NCBI GenBank assembly: GCA_017560765.1
Contig: JAFZEI010000068.1
Span: forward strand, 1 to 45,639
Reading direction: 5' to 3'
DNA from: Clostridia bacterium
GTDB taxonomy: Bacteria > Bacillota > Clostridia > UBA1212 > UBA1255
Length of the DNA: 45,639 nt
The notes below the pieces were generated by a model. It saw nothing but the letters and a program-made list of their open reading frames with translations. It had not been told where the DNA came from and searched no databases. The translations under genes were made by a program, and so were the position numbers. Of this stretch, positions 7,337-14,469 are shown piece after piece. Positions within the stretch are counted from its first letter, which is position 1. Every line of letters begins with the position of its first letter.

Positions 7337-8711
7337 GTACACAAAAGAGGTTGCACAAGCCCAATTAAACGCGGAATCGGCGGTCATGAAAGAGCTTGAA
7401 GAAGTATACAGGGCCGCCCTCGACGCGATCAATGAGCGCATAAAGCTATTGCAGACGGGCGAAATCACGCAAAGCACCATCTATCACATCGAATATCAAA
7501 AGACCTTAAAGGCGCAGATTTCGGCCATTTTAGATAAGCTCCAAGCGGATGAGTACACAAGCCTTGAAAAGTACCTGACCGACAATTACAATATCGGTTT
7601 TGCAGGTTCCGCCTATGCCATGCACGGGCAGGGCGTGCCGGTCCTTTTGCCGATTGACAAAAACGCGGTATATAAGGCGATTGTCACCGATACAAAGCTT
7701 ACGCATCCCTTGTATAAGGAAATCGGTCTTGATATGGCAAAGCTTAAAAAGACCGTGACCCACGAAATCAGCCGCGGCATCGCGTCGGGCCTTAACTATA
7801 AGGCAATGGCCCGAAACATTCAGGCCGCCGCGAAAATCCCGCAGGAACGCGCCAAGGCCATAGCGCGCACGGACGGCCACCGGGTGCTTGAAGCCAGCGC
7901 GGAGGACGCAAGACAGGCAGCCAAGGCAAGGGGCGCGGATGTCGTAAAGCAATGGGACGCGACGATGGACGGCAATACCCGCGACACTCACCGTCAGCTT
8001 GACGGTCAAATCCGGGAAACAAACGAGCCTTTCACCCTCGGAAGCAAAAGCGCCATGTATCCCGGTTCTTTCGGTATTCCCGAGGAAGACTGCAATTGCC
8101 GATGTATCGCCACCACCCGCGCAAGATGGGAGCTTGACGAGGACGAATTAAACATCCTCAAAGAAAGGGCGGCGTTCTTCGGGCTTGACAAAACAAACGA
8201 CTTTGAGGAATTCAAGGAAAAGTACCTGAAAGCGTCGGAAAAGATTGAAAAATCTGACAAAAAGGTGTATAATAGTGGTGCGATATCCGGCGCATATAAT
8301 GAGAAAAATGATCCGGGATCAAAGAAGCGAGACGCACACGCGGAAAAGTATTATGCCGAATTACGCAACAGCAGCAAAAAACACTTTGTTGATGCGGTAA
8401 GCAAAAACGCAGCGGTTAGTGCGGAAATCGCTTCAAAGGCATTTAAGCACATTTTCGAGGACAAACACGACCTTGATAAGGGCTTTACGTATTTTGAGCC
8501 GGATTATTATATGGCTGAATCCTTTAGACGCTTGCGAACCAATGACCATATACAGGAGCATGATTTGATATTATTACGGCATGAAGCGCTGGAATACGAT
8601 ATCATGCATGCGAACCCTGATATGTCCTATGAAGAAGCACATAGAATGGCTGAAAAGGAATACAACTATAAAAAGGCGCTGATTGAATGGCTGAAAAAGG
8701 AGGGAAAATAG
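7329..8711 (+). CDS. MuF-like minor head protein with C-terminal toxin-like domain
   Basis: The 460-residue product begins at TTG 7329, overlapping the portal stop. The N-terminal 150 residues are helical. The Mu gpF/SPP1 gp7 core follows at about 150-275: RTDGHRVLEASAE, then QWDATMDGNTRDTHRQLDG and EDCNCRCIA. An extra 150-residue domain (about 310-460) is not needed for a minor head protein. It contains FEPDYYMAESFRRL, then LRHEALE (H418, E419, E422) and YEEAH (H438), an HExxE...H layout. C-terminal toxins attached to MuF proteins are known in Firmicutes phages. A small gene follows at one-base distance. MuF assignment is firm; toxin role is inferred. Confidence 0.8.
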   Translation: MDKYTKEVAQAQLNAESAVMKELEEVYRAALDAINERIKLLQTGEITQSTIYHIEYQKTLKAQISAILDKLQADEYTSLEKYLTDNYNIGFAGSAYAMHGQGVPVLLPIDKNAVYKAIVTDTKLTHPLYKEIGLDMAKLKKTVTHEISRGIASGLNYKAMARNIQAAAKIPQERAKAIARTDGHRVLEASAEDARQAAKARGADVVKQWDATMDGNTRDTHRQLDGQIRETNEPFTLGSKSAMYPGSFGIPEEDCNCRCIATTRARWELDEDELNILKERAAFFGLDKTNDFEEFKEKYLKASEKIEKSDKKVYNSGAISGAYNEKNDPGSKKRDAHAEKYYAELRNSSKKHFVDAVSKNAAVSAEIASKAFKHIFEDKHDLDKGFTYFEPDYYMAESFRRLRTNDHIQEHDLILLRHEALEYDIMHANPDMSYEEAHRMAEKEYNYKKALIEWLKKEGK

Positions 8712-8712
8712 A

Positions 8713-8949
8713 GTGCTTAAGTATGAACTGATTGAAAACACAAAAGACCGTATAGCATATCGGTATTTTCCCGATGGCCTTCAAGAATCCGGCTTTATTT
8801 CCGTAAGAAAGAGCGATTCGGAAATCATAGACCAGACCGTAGCGTCAAACGATGATTTCAAATGGTGTTTCAATAAACTGTATAAACGCATCAGAGAATA
8901 CATCGAAAAGGATCAATACGAAGAAAAAGGCATCATAGCTTGGTATTAA
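8713..8949 (+). CDS. Small acidic protein, possible immunity partner of the MuF tail domain
   Basis: The 78-residue product starts at GTG 8713, one base after the MuF stop, with AAGGAGGGA placed inside the MuF 3' end. It reads as a small beta-rich protein (KYELIENTKDRIAYRYF, then SGFISVRKSDS) with a helical, acidic end. The gene is followed at once by a terminator. A small acidic gene directly behind a protein with a toxin-like C-terminus is the usual order of immunity genes. No family is recognised with certainty, so the role is inference from position, size and charge. Confidence 0.6.
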   Translation: MLKYELIENTKDRIAYRYFPDGLQESGFISVRKSDSEIIDQTVASNDDFKWCFNKLYKRIREYIEKDQYEEKGIIAWY

Positions 8950-8974
8950 GCGCCCTGCATCCGCAAGGCGCTTT
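8948..8974 (+). terminator. Intrinsic terminator after the MuF/immunity pair
   Basis: AAGCGCC at 8948-8954 pairs with GGCGCTT at 8967-8973, followed by TTTTCT. It ends the terminase-portal-MuF transcript before the holin cassette. Confidence 0.75.
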
Positions 8975-9017
8975 TTCTATGCCTTAAAAGAGGGTGATTC
9001 CATTGCAGGATTAAGCT

Positions 9018-9053
9018 ATTAGATTGAGATATTAGATTGATTAGAATGATTAG
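9018..9053. repeat. AT-rich direct repeats ATTAGATTGA
   Basis: ATTAGATTGA is present at 9018-9027 and 9031-9040, with a variant ATTAGAATGA at 9040-9049 and ATTAG at 9049-9053. The stretch lies in the noncoding gap between the MuF pair and the holin gene. It may be a protein-binding array or a remnant; I see no promoter in it that I trust. Confidence 0.45.
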
Positions 9054-9056
9054 CGC

Positions 9057-9075
9057 GGGCGTGCAATGCACGCCC
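9057..9075. repeat. REP-like palindrome
   Basis: GGGCGTGCA and TGCACGCCC form a near-perfect palindrome with one central base, followed by CCTACA. Similar short GGGCG...CGCCCCTAC palindromes are scattered in gut Firmicutes chromosomes, so this may be host-derived DNA. That comparison is from memory. Confidence 0.45.
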
Positions 9076-9097
9076 CTACAATAACACACGTTTTAAA

Positions 9098-9120
9098 GAC
9101 TGCGAAAGCGGTCTTTTTTT
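9098..9120 (+). terminator. Terminator-like hairpin before the holin gene
   Basis: GACTGC, loop GAAA, GCGGTC at 9098-9113 is followed by a run of Ts at 9114-9120. It lies 26 bases before the holin start, so it insulates the holin gene from upstream transcripts or acts as an attenuator. Confidence 0.7.
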
Positions 9121-9146
9121 ATATACAAAACGAAAGGGGAAAAAAT

Positions 9147-9341
9147 ATGCAGAGCAGGTGGAAAAGCTGGCCTATGTGGCTGTCTCTTATGAGCGCCATA
9201 TGGGTAATTATCAATTCTTTGGGCATTGCTGAAAAGCTTGGCCTCGATGAAAGCACCTTCAATACTGTTGTCAATTCGATTGGATCGGTGCTGATTGTGT
9301 TCGGCATCGTGAACAATCCCACGACACCCGACAAATTATAA
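9147..9341 (+). CDS. Holin, phiLC3-like
   Basis: The 64-residue protein matches the phiLC3-type holin pattern: N-terminal RWKSWPMW, a first hydrophobic segment (LSLMSAIWVIINSLGI), a short loop, a second hydrophobic segment (VVNSIGSVLIVFGIV), and the family end NNPTTPDKL. Holins pore the cytoplasmic membrane at the time of lysis. ATG 9147 is preceded by GAAAGGGGAAA. Unusually, the gene sits in the head region, between the MuF pair and the scaffold, flanked by three terminators, so it is a separate transcription unit or a moved cassette. A second holin-like protein is encoded at 30596. Confidence 0.75.
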   Translation: MQSRWKSWPMWLSLMSAIWVIINSLGIAEKLGLDESTFNTVVNSIGSVLIVFGIVNNPTTPDKL

Positions 9342-9369
9342 AAAAAGTAGCTTTCACCCCGGCAAAAAG

Positions 9370-9396
9370 GGCGCGGTATTTTCCGCGCCTTTTTTA
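9370..9396 (+). terminator. Intrinsic terminator after the holin
   Basis: GGCGCGG at 9370-9376, loop TATTTT, CCGCGCC at 9383-9389, then TTTTTTAT. A strong hairpin and T-run. The 80 bases from here to the scaffold start carry no gene. Confidence 0.85.
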
Positions 9397-9478
9397 TATC
9401 ACGCCCCGGGCCGGCGTAAAAGGGCCTATTTCTTGTGACGCAACCACGTAAAAAGCGTAAGAAAGGACAGGAAACCAA

Positions 9479-10120
9479 ATGAACATTACGGAGATTTTCA
9501 AGGAAAACGGAATCGGTGATGATATCGCCGGGAAAATCCTTGAAGCAATGAAGGCAAACGGCATTTTTTTATCCGCGGAAGAAAACATCGACGTTCGATA
9601 CGGAAAACTTAAAACGCAGCATGACACCGTAAGCGCCCAGCTTAAGGAAGCCAACGGCACCATTGAAGCCTTGAAGCAATCCAACGCGGGAAATGAAGAA
9701 TTGCAAAAGAAAGTGACCGAATACGAACAGACGATGCAAACTATGCAGACGCAGCTTGAACAGGTAAAGCGGGACGCCGCTTTGCAAGTAAAGCTCCACG
9801 AAGCAAACGCGACCGATGTAAATTACATGACCTTTTGCTTAAACGAAAAGCTCAAAAAGGACGGAAAGGCCCTTGAGCTGGACGAAAGCGGCGATATCAA
9901 AGGATGGGACGATTTGCTGTCAGGCCTGCAGACCCAGTTCCCAACCTTTTTCGATAGCGCCAAGGGCAAGGACGGCTTAACCGTTTATGAGCCGGCCAAA
10001 CTCAAAAAGAGCGACGAAAACCGCAATCCTACCCGCGAGGAATTTAAAAACATGGGATACGACCAGCGCGTCGCCCTGAAACACGAAAACCCCGAACTAT
10101 TCAAACAATTAGCCTATTAA
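9479..10120 (+). CDS. Scaffold protein (phage GP20 family)
   Basis: The 213-residue protein has the GP20 minor structural/scaffold layout: a short N-terminal helical domain, a long coiled coil at about residues 45-105 (TVSAQLKEANGTIEALKQ onward), and a C-terminal capsid-binding region ending in PTREEFKNMGYDQRVALK then NPELFKQLA. Scaffolds direct prohead assembly and then leave or are cleaved. The gene immediately precedes the major capsid gene, the standard order. ATG 9479 follows AAAGGACAGG. Confidence 0.9.
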   Translation: MNITEIFKENGIGDDIAGKILEAMKANGIFLSAEENIDVRYGKLKTQHDTVSAQLKEANGTIEALKQSNAGNEELQKKVTEYEQTMQTMQTQLEQVKRDAALQVKLHEANATDVNYMTFCLNEKLKKDGKALELDESGDIKGWDDLLSGLQTQFPTFFDSAKGKDGLTVYEPAKLKKSDENRNPTREEFKNMGYDQRVALKHENPELFKQLAY

Positions 10121-10144
10121 GGCATATGAAAGGATGATTTATTT

Positions 10145-11176
10145 ATGGCACGAACCGGACTTTTCGGCGGATTTGAATTTGATGAGGAAGTCTTTACTTC
10201 CATGATGAACGAGGCCGACTATTGGCGAAATCCCATCCTCGCTTCCGGCATTGTAGCGGAGGATGCTTCGATCATGAACGCCATCGGCACCCACGGCAAT
10301 GTTGCCACCCTGCCCCTGTATCTTCCCCTGAACGTAAACGACAGCGGCATGGGCGCGCTCAATAACGACGGCAACACCAACAACACCCCGACCACCATTG
10401 CGGGCGGCTCTCAGACCTGCATGCTCATTCAGCGCATGAAGGCGTTCAGCGCGCAGGACTTCACCAAGGAACTCACCGGCGCTGACCCGATGGGCCATAT
10501 CAAAAACAAGCTCACCGGCTATTGGACGCAGGTATGGGAAGCCGAGCTTATGAACATTGCAAATGCGGTTCTCGGCGTTCCCGCCCTTGTTGACGCTGGC
10601 CACGTAGTCGACCTGTCTATCGTCACCGGCACCATCGCCGCGGCGAACAAAATCAACGAAACCACCATCATCGACGCAGAACAGGCCGCGCTGGGCGATA
10701 TGGCGGGCGGCCTCGGTCTTGTAGTCATGCACTCCAAGATTTACGCGGCCTTTAAGAAGCTCGGCCTTGTAGAATATGACAAGTACGTCAAAAACGGCGC
10801 TATCAAGTCTGACGTAGAACTGCCCACCATCAACGGCAAGCACGTTCTCGTTACCGACTATTACACCGTAGACACCAAGGTTTCCGGCTTCCCGGTCTAC
10901 AAGACCTACCTGTTCGGCGAGGGCGCTTTCCGCTCCGCCACCAAGACCAACTACGAAAAGGCGTATCACGTCGATTACGACGCGGAAACCAAGGCCGGTG
11001 TGGACAAGCTCTATACCAAGCAGGGCAAGGTTCTGCACCCCAACGGCCTGTCCCTCGCCGTTGACAAGATCGCTATGGAATCCCCGACCTTTGCCGAACT
11101 CGGCACCGCGGGCAACTGGACGCTCAAGTTCAATCCGAAGAACGTCAAAATGGGCCTGATCAAGACCAACGGCTAA
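10145..11176 (+). CDS. Major capsid protein (HK97 fold)
   Basis: The 343-residue protein follows the scaffold and has the look of an SPP1-type HK97-fold capsid: N-terminal arm, E-loop region with LPLNVND, a P-domain with DFTKELTGADPMG, and an A-domain with LGLVVMHSKIYAAFKKLGL and VLVTDYY. It builds the icosahedral head. Codon use differs from its neighbours: more AAG and C-ending codons such as CTC, ACC and TAC, as expected for the most highly expressed gene of the phage. ATG 10145 is preceded by GAAAGGATGA. No N-terminal protease is seen, in keeping with a scaffold system. Confidence 0.92.
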   Translation: MARTGLFGGFEFDEEVFTSMMNEADYWRNPILASGIVAEDASIMNAIGTHGNVATLPLYLPLNVNDSGMGALNNDGNTNNTPTTIAGGSQTCMLIQRMKAFSAQDFTKELTGADPMGHIKNKLTGYWTQVWEAELMNIANAVLGVPALVDAGHVVDLSIVTGTIAAANKINETTIIDAEQAALGDMAGGLGLVVMHSKIYAAFKKLGLVEYDKYVKNGAIKSDVELPTINGKHVLVTDYYTVDTKVSGFPVYKTYLFGEGAFRSATKTNYEKAYHVDYDAETKAGVDKLYTKQGKVLHPNGLSLAVDKIAMESPTFAELGTAGNWTLKFNPKNVKMGLIKTNG

Positions 11177-11199
11177 AAAAACGAAAGGAGGCCGAAAGC

Positions 11200-11433
11200 A
11201 TGAACAGATTTGTAATTGTGGACGGCCTGCCTTATCTGGCGGCCGGCGGCAAATATTGCGCCGTCCGATGGGATGAAAAGGGCTTTACCGTGGGGGCGGA
11301 AGTCGAATTGTCTTCCGTCCCTGAGGCCACCCATTCAGAGCTTGAAATCTTTGCAAAGTGTGCAGGGAAGCTTGACAGCATCGGGGGCAAAAAGCCAAAG
11401 GCAGGCCGAAAAAAGGGCGGTGAAAGCCTGTGA
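11200..11433 (+). CDS. Small virion-region protein (77 aa)
   Basis: The product starts MNRFVIVDGLPYLAAGGK, is beta-rich in its first half, and ends in a basic tail (KKPKAGRKKGG). It sits between the capsid and the first connector gene, the place where many siphoviruses encode a small decoration or head-completion protein. ATG 11200 follows AAAGGAGG. The basic tail could touch DNA or the capsid, but I do not recognise the family. Confidence 0.65.
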   Translation: MNRFVIVDGLPYLAAGGKYCAVRWDEKGFTVGAEVELSSVPEATHSELEIFAKCAGKLDSIGGKKPKAGRKKGGESL

Positions 11434-11792
11434 TTATGACCGTCGAGGAATTAAGGCAATTCCTTACTACCGACGAAAGCGAACCGGCGCTTGCGTTTAG
11501 ATTGCGCGCCATTGAAAAGGCCATACAGGGCTATACAAACAACAATTTCCGCCAATTCATGGTAAACGGTGAGATCGAATACCCGGACGACATCAAATTA
11601 GGCGTTGTGCGCCTGATTGAATGGGATGTAAAAATGCGCGCCAAAGCCGGAATCCAGTCTGAAACCATCTCCCGCCATTCCGTTACATACACGGATCAGA
11701 CAGCCAATACCATAAACGGCTACCCTGCGCACCTGATGGGCTTCTTAAAGCCCTATATGAAAGCGCGATTCGGGCAGGGGGCGGGCTTATGA
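11430..11792 (+). CDS. Head-tail connector (gp6/gp15-like adaptor)
   Basis: The 120-residue helical protein fits the head-tail adaptor family: VEELRQFLTT, an ARG/LEU-rich helix with AIEKAIQGYTNNNF, and IKLGVVRLIEWDVKMR. Such proteins form the ring directly below the portal. The start is GTG 11430, which overlaps the previous stop; an ATG at 11436 is an alternative only two codons in. Position after the capsid and before the gp16-like gene supports the call. Confidence 0.8.
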   Translation: MIMTVEELRQFLTTDESEPALAFRLRAIEKAIQGYTNNNFRQFMVNGEIEYPDDIKLGVVRLIEWDVKMRAKAGIQSETISRHSVTYTDQTANTINGYPAHLMGFLKPYMKARFGQGAGL

Positions 11793-12124
11793 TCGGCGGA
11801 AACGCAAAAGCGGTCTTTCAGACGAAAACAACCCAAAGAAACGCGCTTAAAGAGCAGGAAACCGTATGGACGGATGCGGACACGCTGACGGGCTTTTTAG
11901 ACCTTATGACAGGCGGCGCGGACTACCGCTATAACGCCAAGATGCAGGAATCGACGCATATCTTTATTGCCGATTATAAGCCATTAAAGGCCGGTATTAC
12001 CACCGAAAATGCGCGCCTTGTAATCAGCGGGCAGGTGTACGAAATCGCGCTGATTGACAATCCTATGGGCCTTTTAGGCGATTCCCATTTGGAAATCTAT
12101 CTGCGCTACACCGGAGGCCAGTAA
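11789..12124 (+). CDS. Head closure / stopper protein (gp16-like)
   Basis: The 111-residue beta-rich protein matches the head-tail joining family in pattern: an N-terminal strand region (KAVFQTKTTQRNALKEQE), the middle ADYRYNAKMQESTHIFI, and the ending LIDNPMGLLGDSHLEIYLR. The family plugs the DNA channel after packaging. The gene overlaps the previous one by ATGA, and its order between adaptor and tail-completion genes is standard. Confidence 0.8.
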   Translation: MIGGNAKAVFQTKTTQRNALKEQETVWTDADTLTGFLDLMTGGADYRYNAKMQESTHIFIADYKPLKAGITTENARLVISGQVYEIALIDNPMGLLGDSHLEIYLRYTGGQ

Positions 12125-12125
12125 T

Positions 12126-12650
12126 ATGGCCGTTAAATTCATCGACCACAGCATAGAGGTAAAGGCGGCGCTTAACGATGTAACCATTGCAAAGCTCTAT
12201 GAGGCGGCAAAGGCAGTCGAAGGCCACGCGAAAAGAAACTGCACCATGCGCTCAGAGGACAGCGGCATGCTTGCCGAAAGCTACCGCGCGGATGTGGACG
12301 AAGGTAAAGGCGTTGCCCAGATCGGAACGCCGATGGAAGAGGGCTTTTGGGAGGAATTCGGCACCGGCTCACACGCCGACACGAAGAAAAACGGCGGAAA
12401 GCCGGGCCGCGCAGGATGGTGGATTTATACACCGGACAGCGAAGGGCCGGAGGGGTACAAATCAAACGTGTACCGCACAAAAGAGGTAGCCGAAGATATG
12501 GCCGCATACATCGAACGAACCTATGGGCATGATGCCGTTGTTACCAACGGCCGCAAACCCAATTACACGCTTGAAAAGGCGTTTATCGCAAATGAAAACA
12601 AAATACAAAAGCTGTTCGAAACCGGATTACAGGAGGAATTAGGCACATGA
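12126..12650 (+). CDS. HK97 gp10-like tail-completion protein
   Basis: The 174-residue protein contains the gp10 family signature: an N-terminal helix with AAKAVEGHAKRN, then DSGMLAES and the motif EFGTGSHA near residue 77, followed by WWIYTPDSEGP. These proteins connect the head completion ring to the tail tube. It begins one base after the previous stop and ends overlapping the next start. The family call is confident from the EFGTG motif. Confidence 0.88.
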   Translation: MAVKFIDHSIEVKAALNDVTIAKLYEAAKAVEGHAKRNCTMRSEDSGMLAESYRADVDEGKGVAQIGTPMEEGFWEEFGTGSHADTKKNGGKPGRAGWWIYTPDSEGPEGYKSNVYRTKEVAEDMAAYIERTYGHDAVVTNGRKPNYTLEKAFIANENKIQKLFETGLQEELGT

Positions 12651-13021
12651 CGCAGGAGGCGGTTTCATATATCGGAGAAGTGCTGTCGGGGCTTGGGCTT
12701 AATTACACCTTTGACGAATGGCACGAAAAAACCATCCCCGACACGTATTTTACCGGAACATACATCGAACATCCTTCCCCGACCCGCGAGGAATGCGGAT
12801 ACGAGGAATCGACGTTTATCGTAAGGGGATATACGCGCCTCACAAGGCTTGCGCTTGAACAGGCGCGGGATAGCATCAAGCACGCGTTTCCCATCACTAC
12901 GCTTTTGCCGTCCGGTTCGGCAATCGCTATTTTTTACGACACCGCCGATATGGTCCCGCAGCCGGGCGGCGCGCGTAAATCCATCAAAATAAATTTAAAT
13001 GTACAGGAATGGAGGGTTTAA
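12647..13021 (+). CDS. Tail terminator / completion protein
   Basis: The 124-residue alpha/beta protein sits between the gp10-like gene and the tail tube gene, where siphoviruses encode the tail terminator. It contains FDEWHEKTIPDTYFTGTYIE, then a strand-helix pattern with TLLPSGSAIAIFYD. It overlaps the previous gene by ATGA. Assignment rests mainly on position, length and secondary-structure pattern. Confidence 0.75.
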   Translation: MTQEAVSYIGEVLSGLGLNYTFDEWHEKTIPDTYFTGTYIEHPSPTREECGYEESTFIVRGYTRLTRLALEQARDSIKHAFPITTLLPSGSAIAIFYDTADMVPQPGGARKSIKINLNVQEWRV

Positions 13022-13023
13022 AC

Positions 13024-13641
13024 ATGATTCAGAACGGAGTTACTACCGGAACCCCGGCGAAAATTGCCTACGGTGCCGGTGTGTATTTTAAGGGAATTGA
13101 ATTTAATCCCCTTATTGCTCCCACGGAGGAAGCCGTAAAGGCGGCAATCATCGGCGCAACGCAGGAGGGCGGAACCTTTAGCGTTACCCCGGAATTTTTC
13201 ACGCCCGAGCTTGACGGCGTTAATGTTCCGGTTAAGGAGCTGCAGGTGAAGGTCGGCGAAACCGCCCAGATGGAAGTATCCTTTGCCGAGCTTACCGCCG
13301 ATTTGGCGGCGAAAATGGCCATCGGTACGGTGACTGAATCCACGGACAAGGACTATGATGTCGTTACTTCGTCCGAGCATCTGACCGCCGGTCATTATTA
13401 CGAAGGCTTCGGCTATTATGGCCGCTTCCTTGACGGCCGACCGCTCATCATCCTTTTCAAAAACGCCCTTTGCACGTCCGGCCTCACTACGGACGCAAAG
13501 AACAAAACGAACAGCCTGTTTAAAGGCACCTTTGCCTGTCATTCCGACCTTGATTTCGGAACGACCAAACTTCCCTATGCGATTTTCATTCACAAAGCGG
13601 AGGGCTGGGTACCTGTAAACGCCGCAGAGGCGAAAGCCTAA
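13024..13641 (+). CDS. Major tail tube protein
   Basis: The 205-residue beta-rich protein is of the SPP1/phi13-type tail tube class by size, position and pattern (TEEAVKAAIIGATQEGG, FTPELDGVNVPVKELQVKV, LDGRPLIILFKNALC). It polymerises around the tape measure to form the tail. ATG 13024 was chosen over the in-frame ATG at 13009, because the ribosome binding site GGAGG lies between the two at 13011-13015. Only one tail tube gene is present, although tape measure and tail-tip genes are doubled. Confidence 0.85.
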   Translation: MIQNGVTTGTPAKIAYGAGVYFKGIEFNPLIAPTEEAVKAAIIGATQEGGTFSVTPEFFTPELDGVNVPVKELQVKVGETAQMEVSFAELTADLAAKMAIGTVTESTDKDYDVVTSSEHLTAGHYYEGFGYYGRFLDGRPLIILFKNALCTSGLTTDAKNKTNSLFKGTFACHSDLDFGTTKLPYAIFIHKAEGWVPVNAAEAKA

Positions 13642-13663
13642 CAAAGAAAGGACGGAATAACCG

Positions 13664-14101
13664 ATGAATGATATGGAGAAAACCGTAAAAACGGAAAACG
13701 AAAAAGAGGGAAAGAAAGAAAAGCTGGACGCGCTTTATAAAAAGTATAAAGACCGCTTCCACCTTCGCCCGCTCCGTGACGATGATATGTATACGATCAT
13801 CCATCTTGTCGAGGCGCTTTTGCCGGAAGAGGGCGTAAGAGACGCGTTTGCCGCCGTCGCGCTTGGCAATCTGTCTTTTGCACAGGTCGGCGCGCGCGTG
13901 ATGGTCGATATGATTTTATCCGTCATGAAAAACGCCGGTGCGGTCAAAGATGACCTTTATGCATTTCTTTCCGACCTCTCCGGCATTACGCCCGAAAAGA
14001 TCAGGGAGATGCCTTTCGGCACCACCCCCGCCATGCTTTGGGCGCTTGTAAATGACGCAAAGAACGCTGATTTTTTCGAGGATGTCTCCATGTTGTTTTA
14101 A
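13664..14101 (+). CDS. Tail assembly chaperone G
   Basis: The 145-residue acidic helical protein has a typical gpG composition: a charged N-terminus (EKTVKTENEKEGKKEK), then FHLRPLRDDDMYTIIHLVE and PFGTTPAMLWALV. It coats the tape measure during tail assembly. A slippery heptamer at 14071-14077, near its 3' end, lets a fraction of ribosomes move into the -1 frame and make a longer G-T fusion of about 257 residues. ATG 13664 has AAAGGACGG upstream. Confidence 0.85.
   Translation: MNDMEKTVKTENEKEGKKEKLDALYKKYKDRFHLRPLRDDDMYTIIHLVEALLPEEGVRDAFAAVALGNLSFAQVGARVMVDMILSVMKNAGAVKDDLYAFLSDLSGITPEKIREMPFGTTPAMLWALVNDAKNADFFEDVSMLF
14071..14077 (+). other. Slippery site for -1 ribosomal frameshift
   Basis: T TTT TTC, in frame with gene G (Asp-Phe-Phe), fits X XXY YYZ. 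After a -1 shift the frame stays open to 14436 and encodes the T domain. Confidence 0.8.
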
Positions 14102-14436
14102 TCGGAGAATTCCGCTTTTTCGGGCTTCTGCACGATTTGTACGGAAGCCCGAACCTTATCAGCGGATACATCCATTCCGGGCGATTTGGGGACTTTGTAA
14201 AAGGCGTAATCGCGGAGGCGAACCGGCGCAAGAAAGAAGAAGCCGAAAAGGACGAAGACAATAAACTATGGCTCATGTATTGCCTTATGGGCAGCCGCGG
14301 CTTTATTGATAAATCCTACAGCGACTGGAAAAAAGAAGTATTGCGCCCGGCCTCGCAGGGCGGTAAAACCGGCGGCGACGCCGATTTGAACGACGACGGC
14401 ATAAAAGCCATCATGAACGATTTATTCCCGGGATGA
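14077..14436 (+). CDS. Tail assembly chaperone T domain, made as G-T fusion by -1 frameshift
   Basis: This frame has no good start codon of its own; the first candidate is a TTG at 14137 without a ribosome binding site. Read from the slip site, it continues RGCLHVVLIGEFRFF, then LLHDLYGSPNLISGYIHS, GRFGDFV, a run of charged residues and NKLWLMYCLMGS. DLYGSP, GRFG.FV and the charged spacer are typical of the T part of siphovirus chaperones in Firmicutes. The T part links the tape measure to tail tube subunits. The fusion would be 138 + 119 residues. Strong call because the frame, the slip site and the motifs agree. Confidence 0.85.
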   Translation, partial: RGCLHVVLIGEFRFFGLLHDLYGSPNLISGYIHSGRFGDFVKGVIAEANRRKKEEAEKDEDNKLWLMYCLMGSRGFIDKSYSDWKKEVLRPASQGGKTGGDADLNDDGIKAIMNDLFPG

Positions 14437-14461
14437 CAGGCCGTAGACCCCGAAACGGGGT
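14433..14461 (+). promoter_or_regulatory. Conserved hairpin leader with buried ribosome binding site (TMP1)
   Basis: ATGACAGGCCG, then GACCCCGAAACGGGGTGA. ACCCCG at 14447-14452 pairs with CGGGGT at 14456-14461, placing the GGGGTGA Shine-Dalgarno in the 3' arm before the TTG start at 14470. A close relative of this element precedes the fibre gene at 28601. Confidence 0.65.
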
Positions 14462-14469
14462 GAACGGTT

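Noticed and set aside
9018-9053. CRISPR-like short repeats
   Set aside because: Units are only 10 bases with 3 or no bases between them and no spacer structure. No CRISPR array or cas gene was seen in the window.
10139-11038. 299-residue minus-strand frame opposite the capsid gene
   Set aside because: It mirrors the capsid codons, has no ribosome binding site or promoter, and opposes the late operon. A shadow of a codon-biased gene.
13018-13644. 208-residue minus-strand frame opposite the tail tube gene
   Set aside because: Same reasoning: a shadow frame without a start signal against a certain structural gene.
14137-14436. Tail chaperone T as a separate gene from TTG 14137
   Set aside because: No ribosome binding site before the TTG, and conserved-looking residues extend upstream to the slippery site. 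Frameshift fusion fits better.
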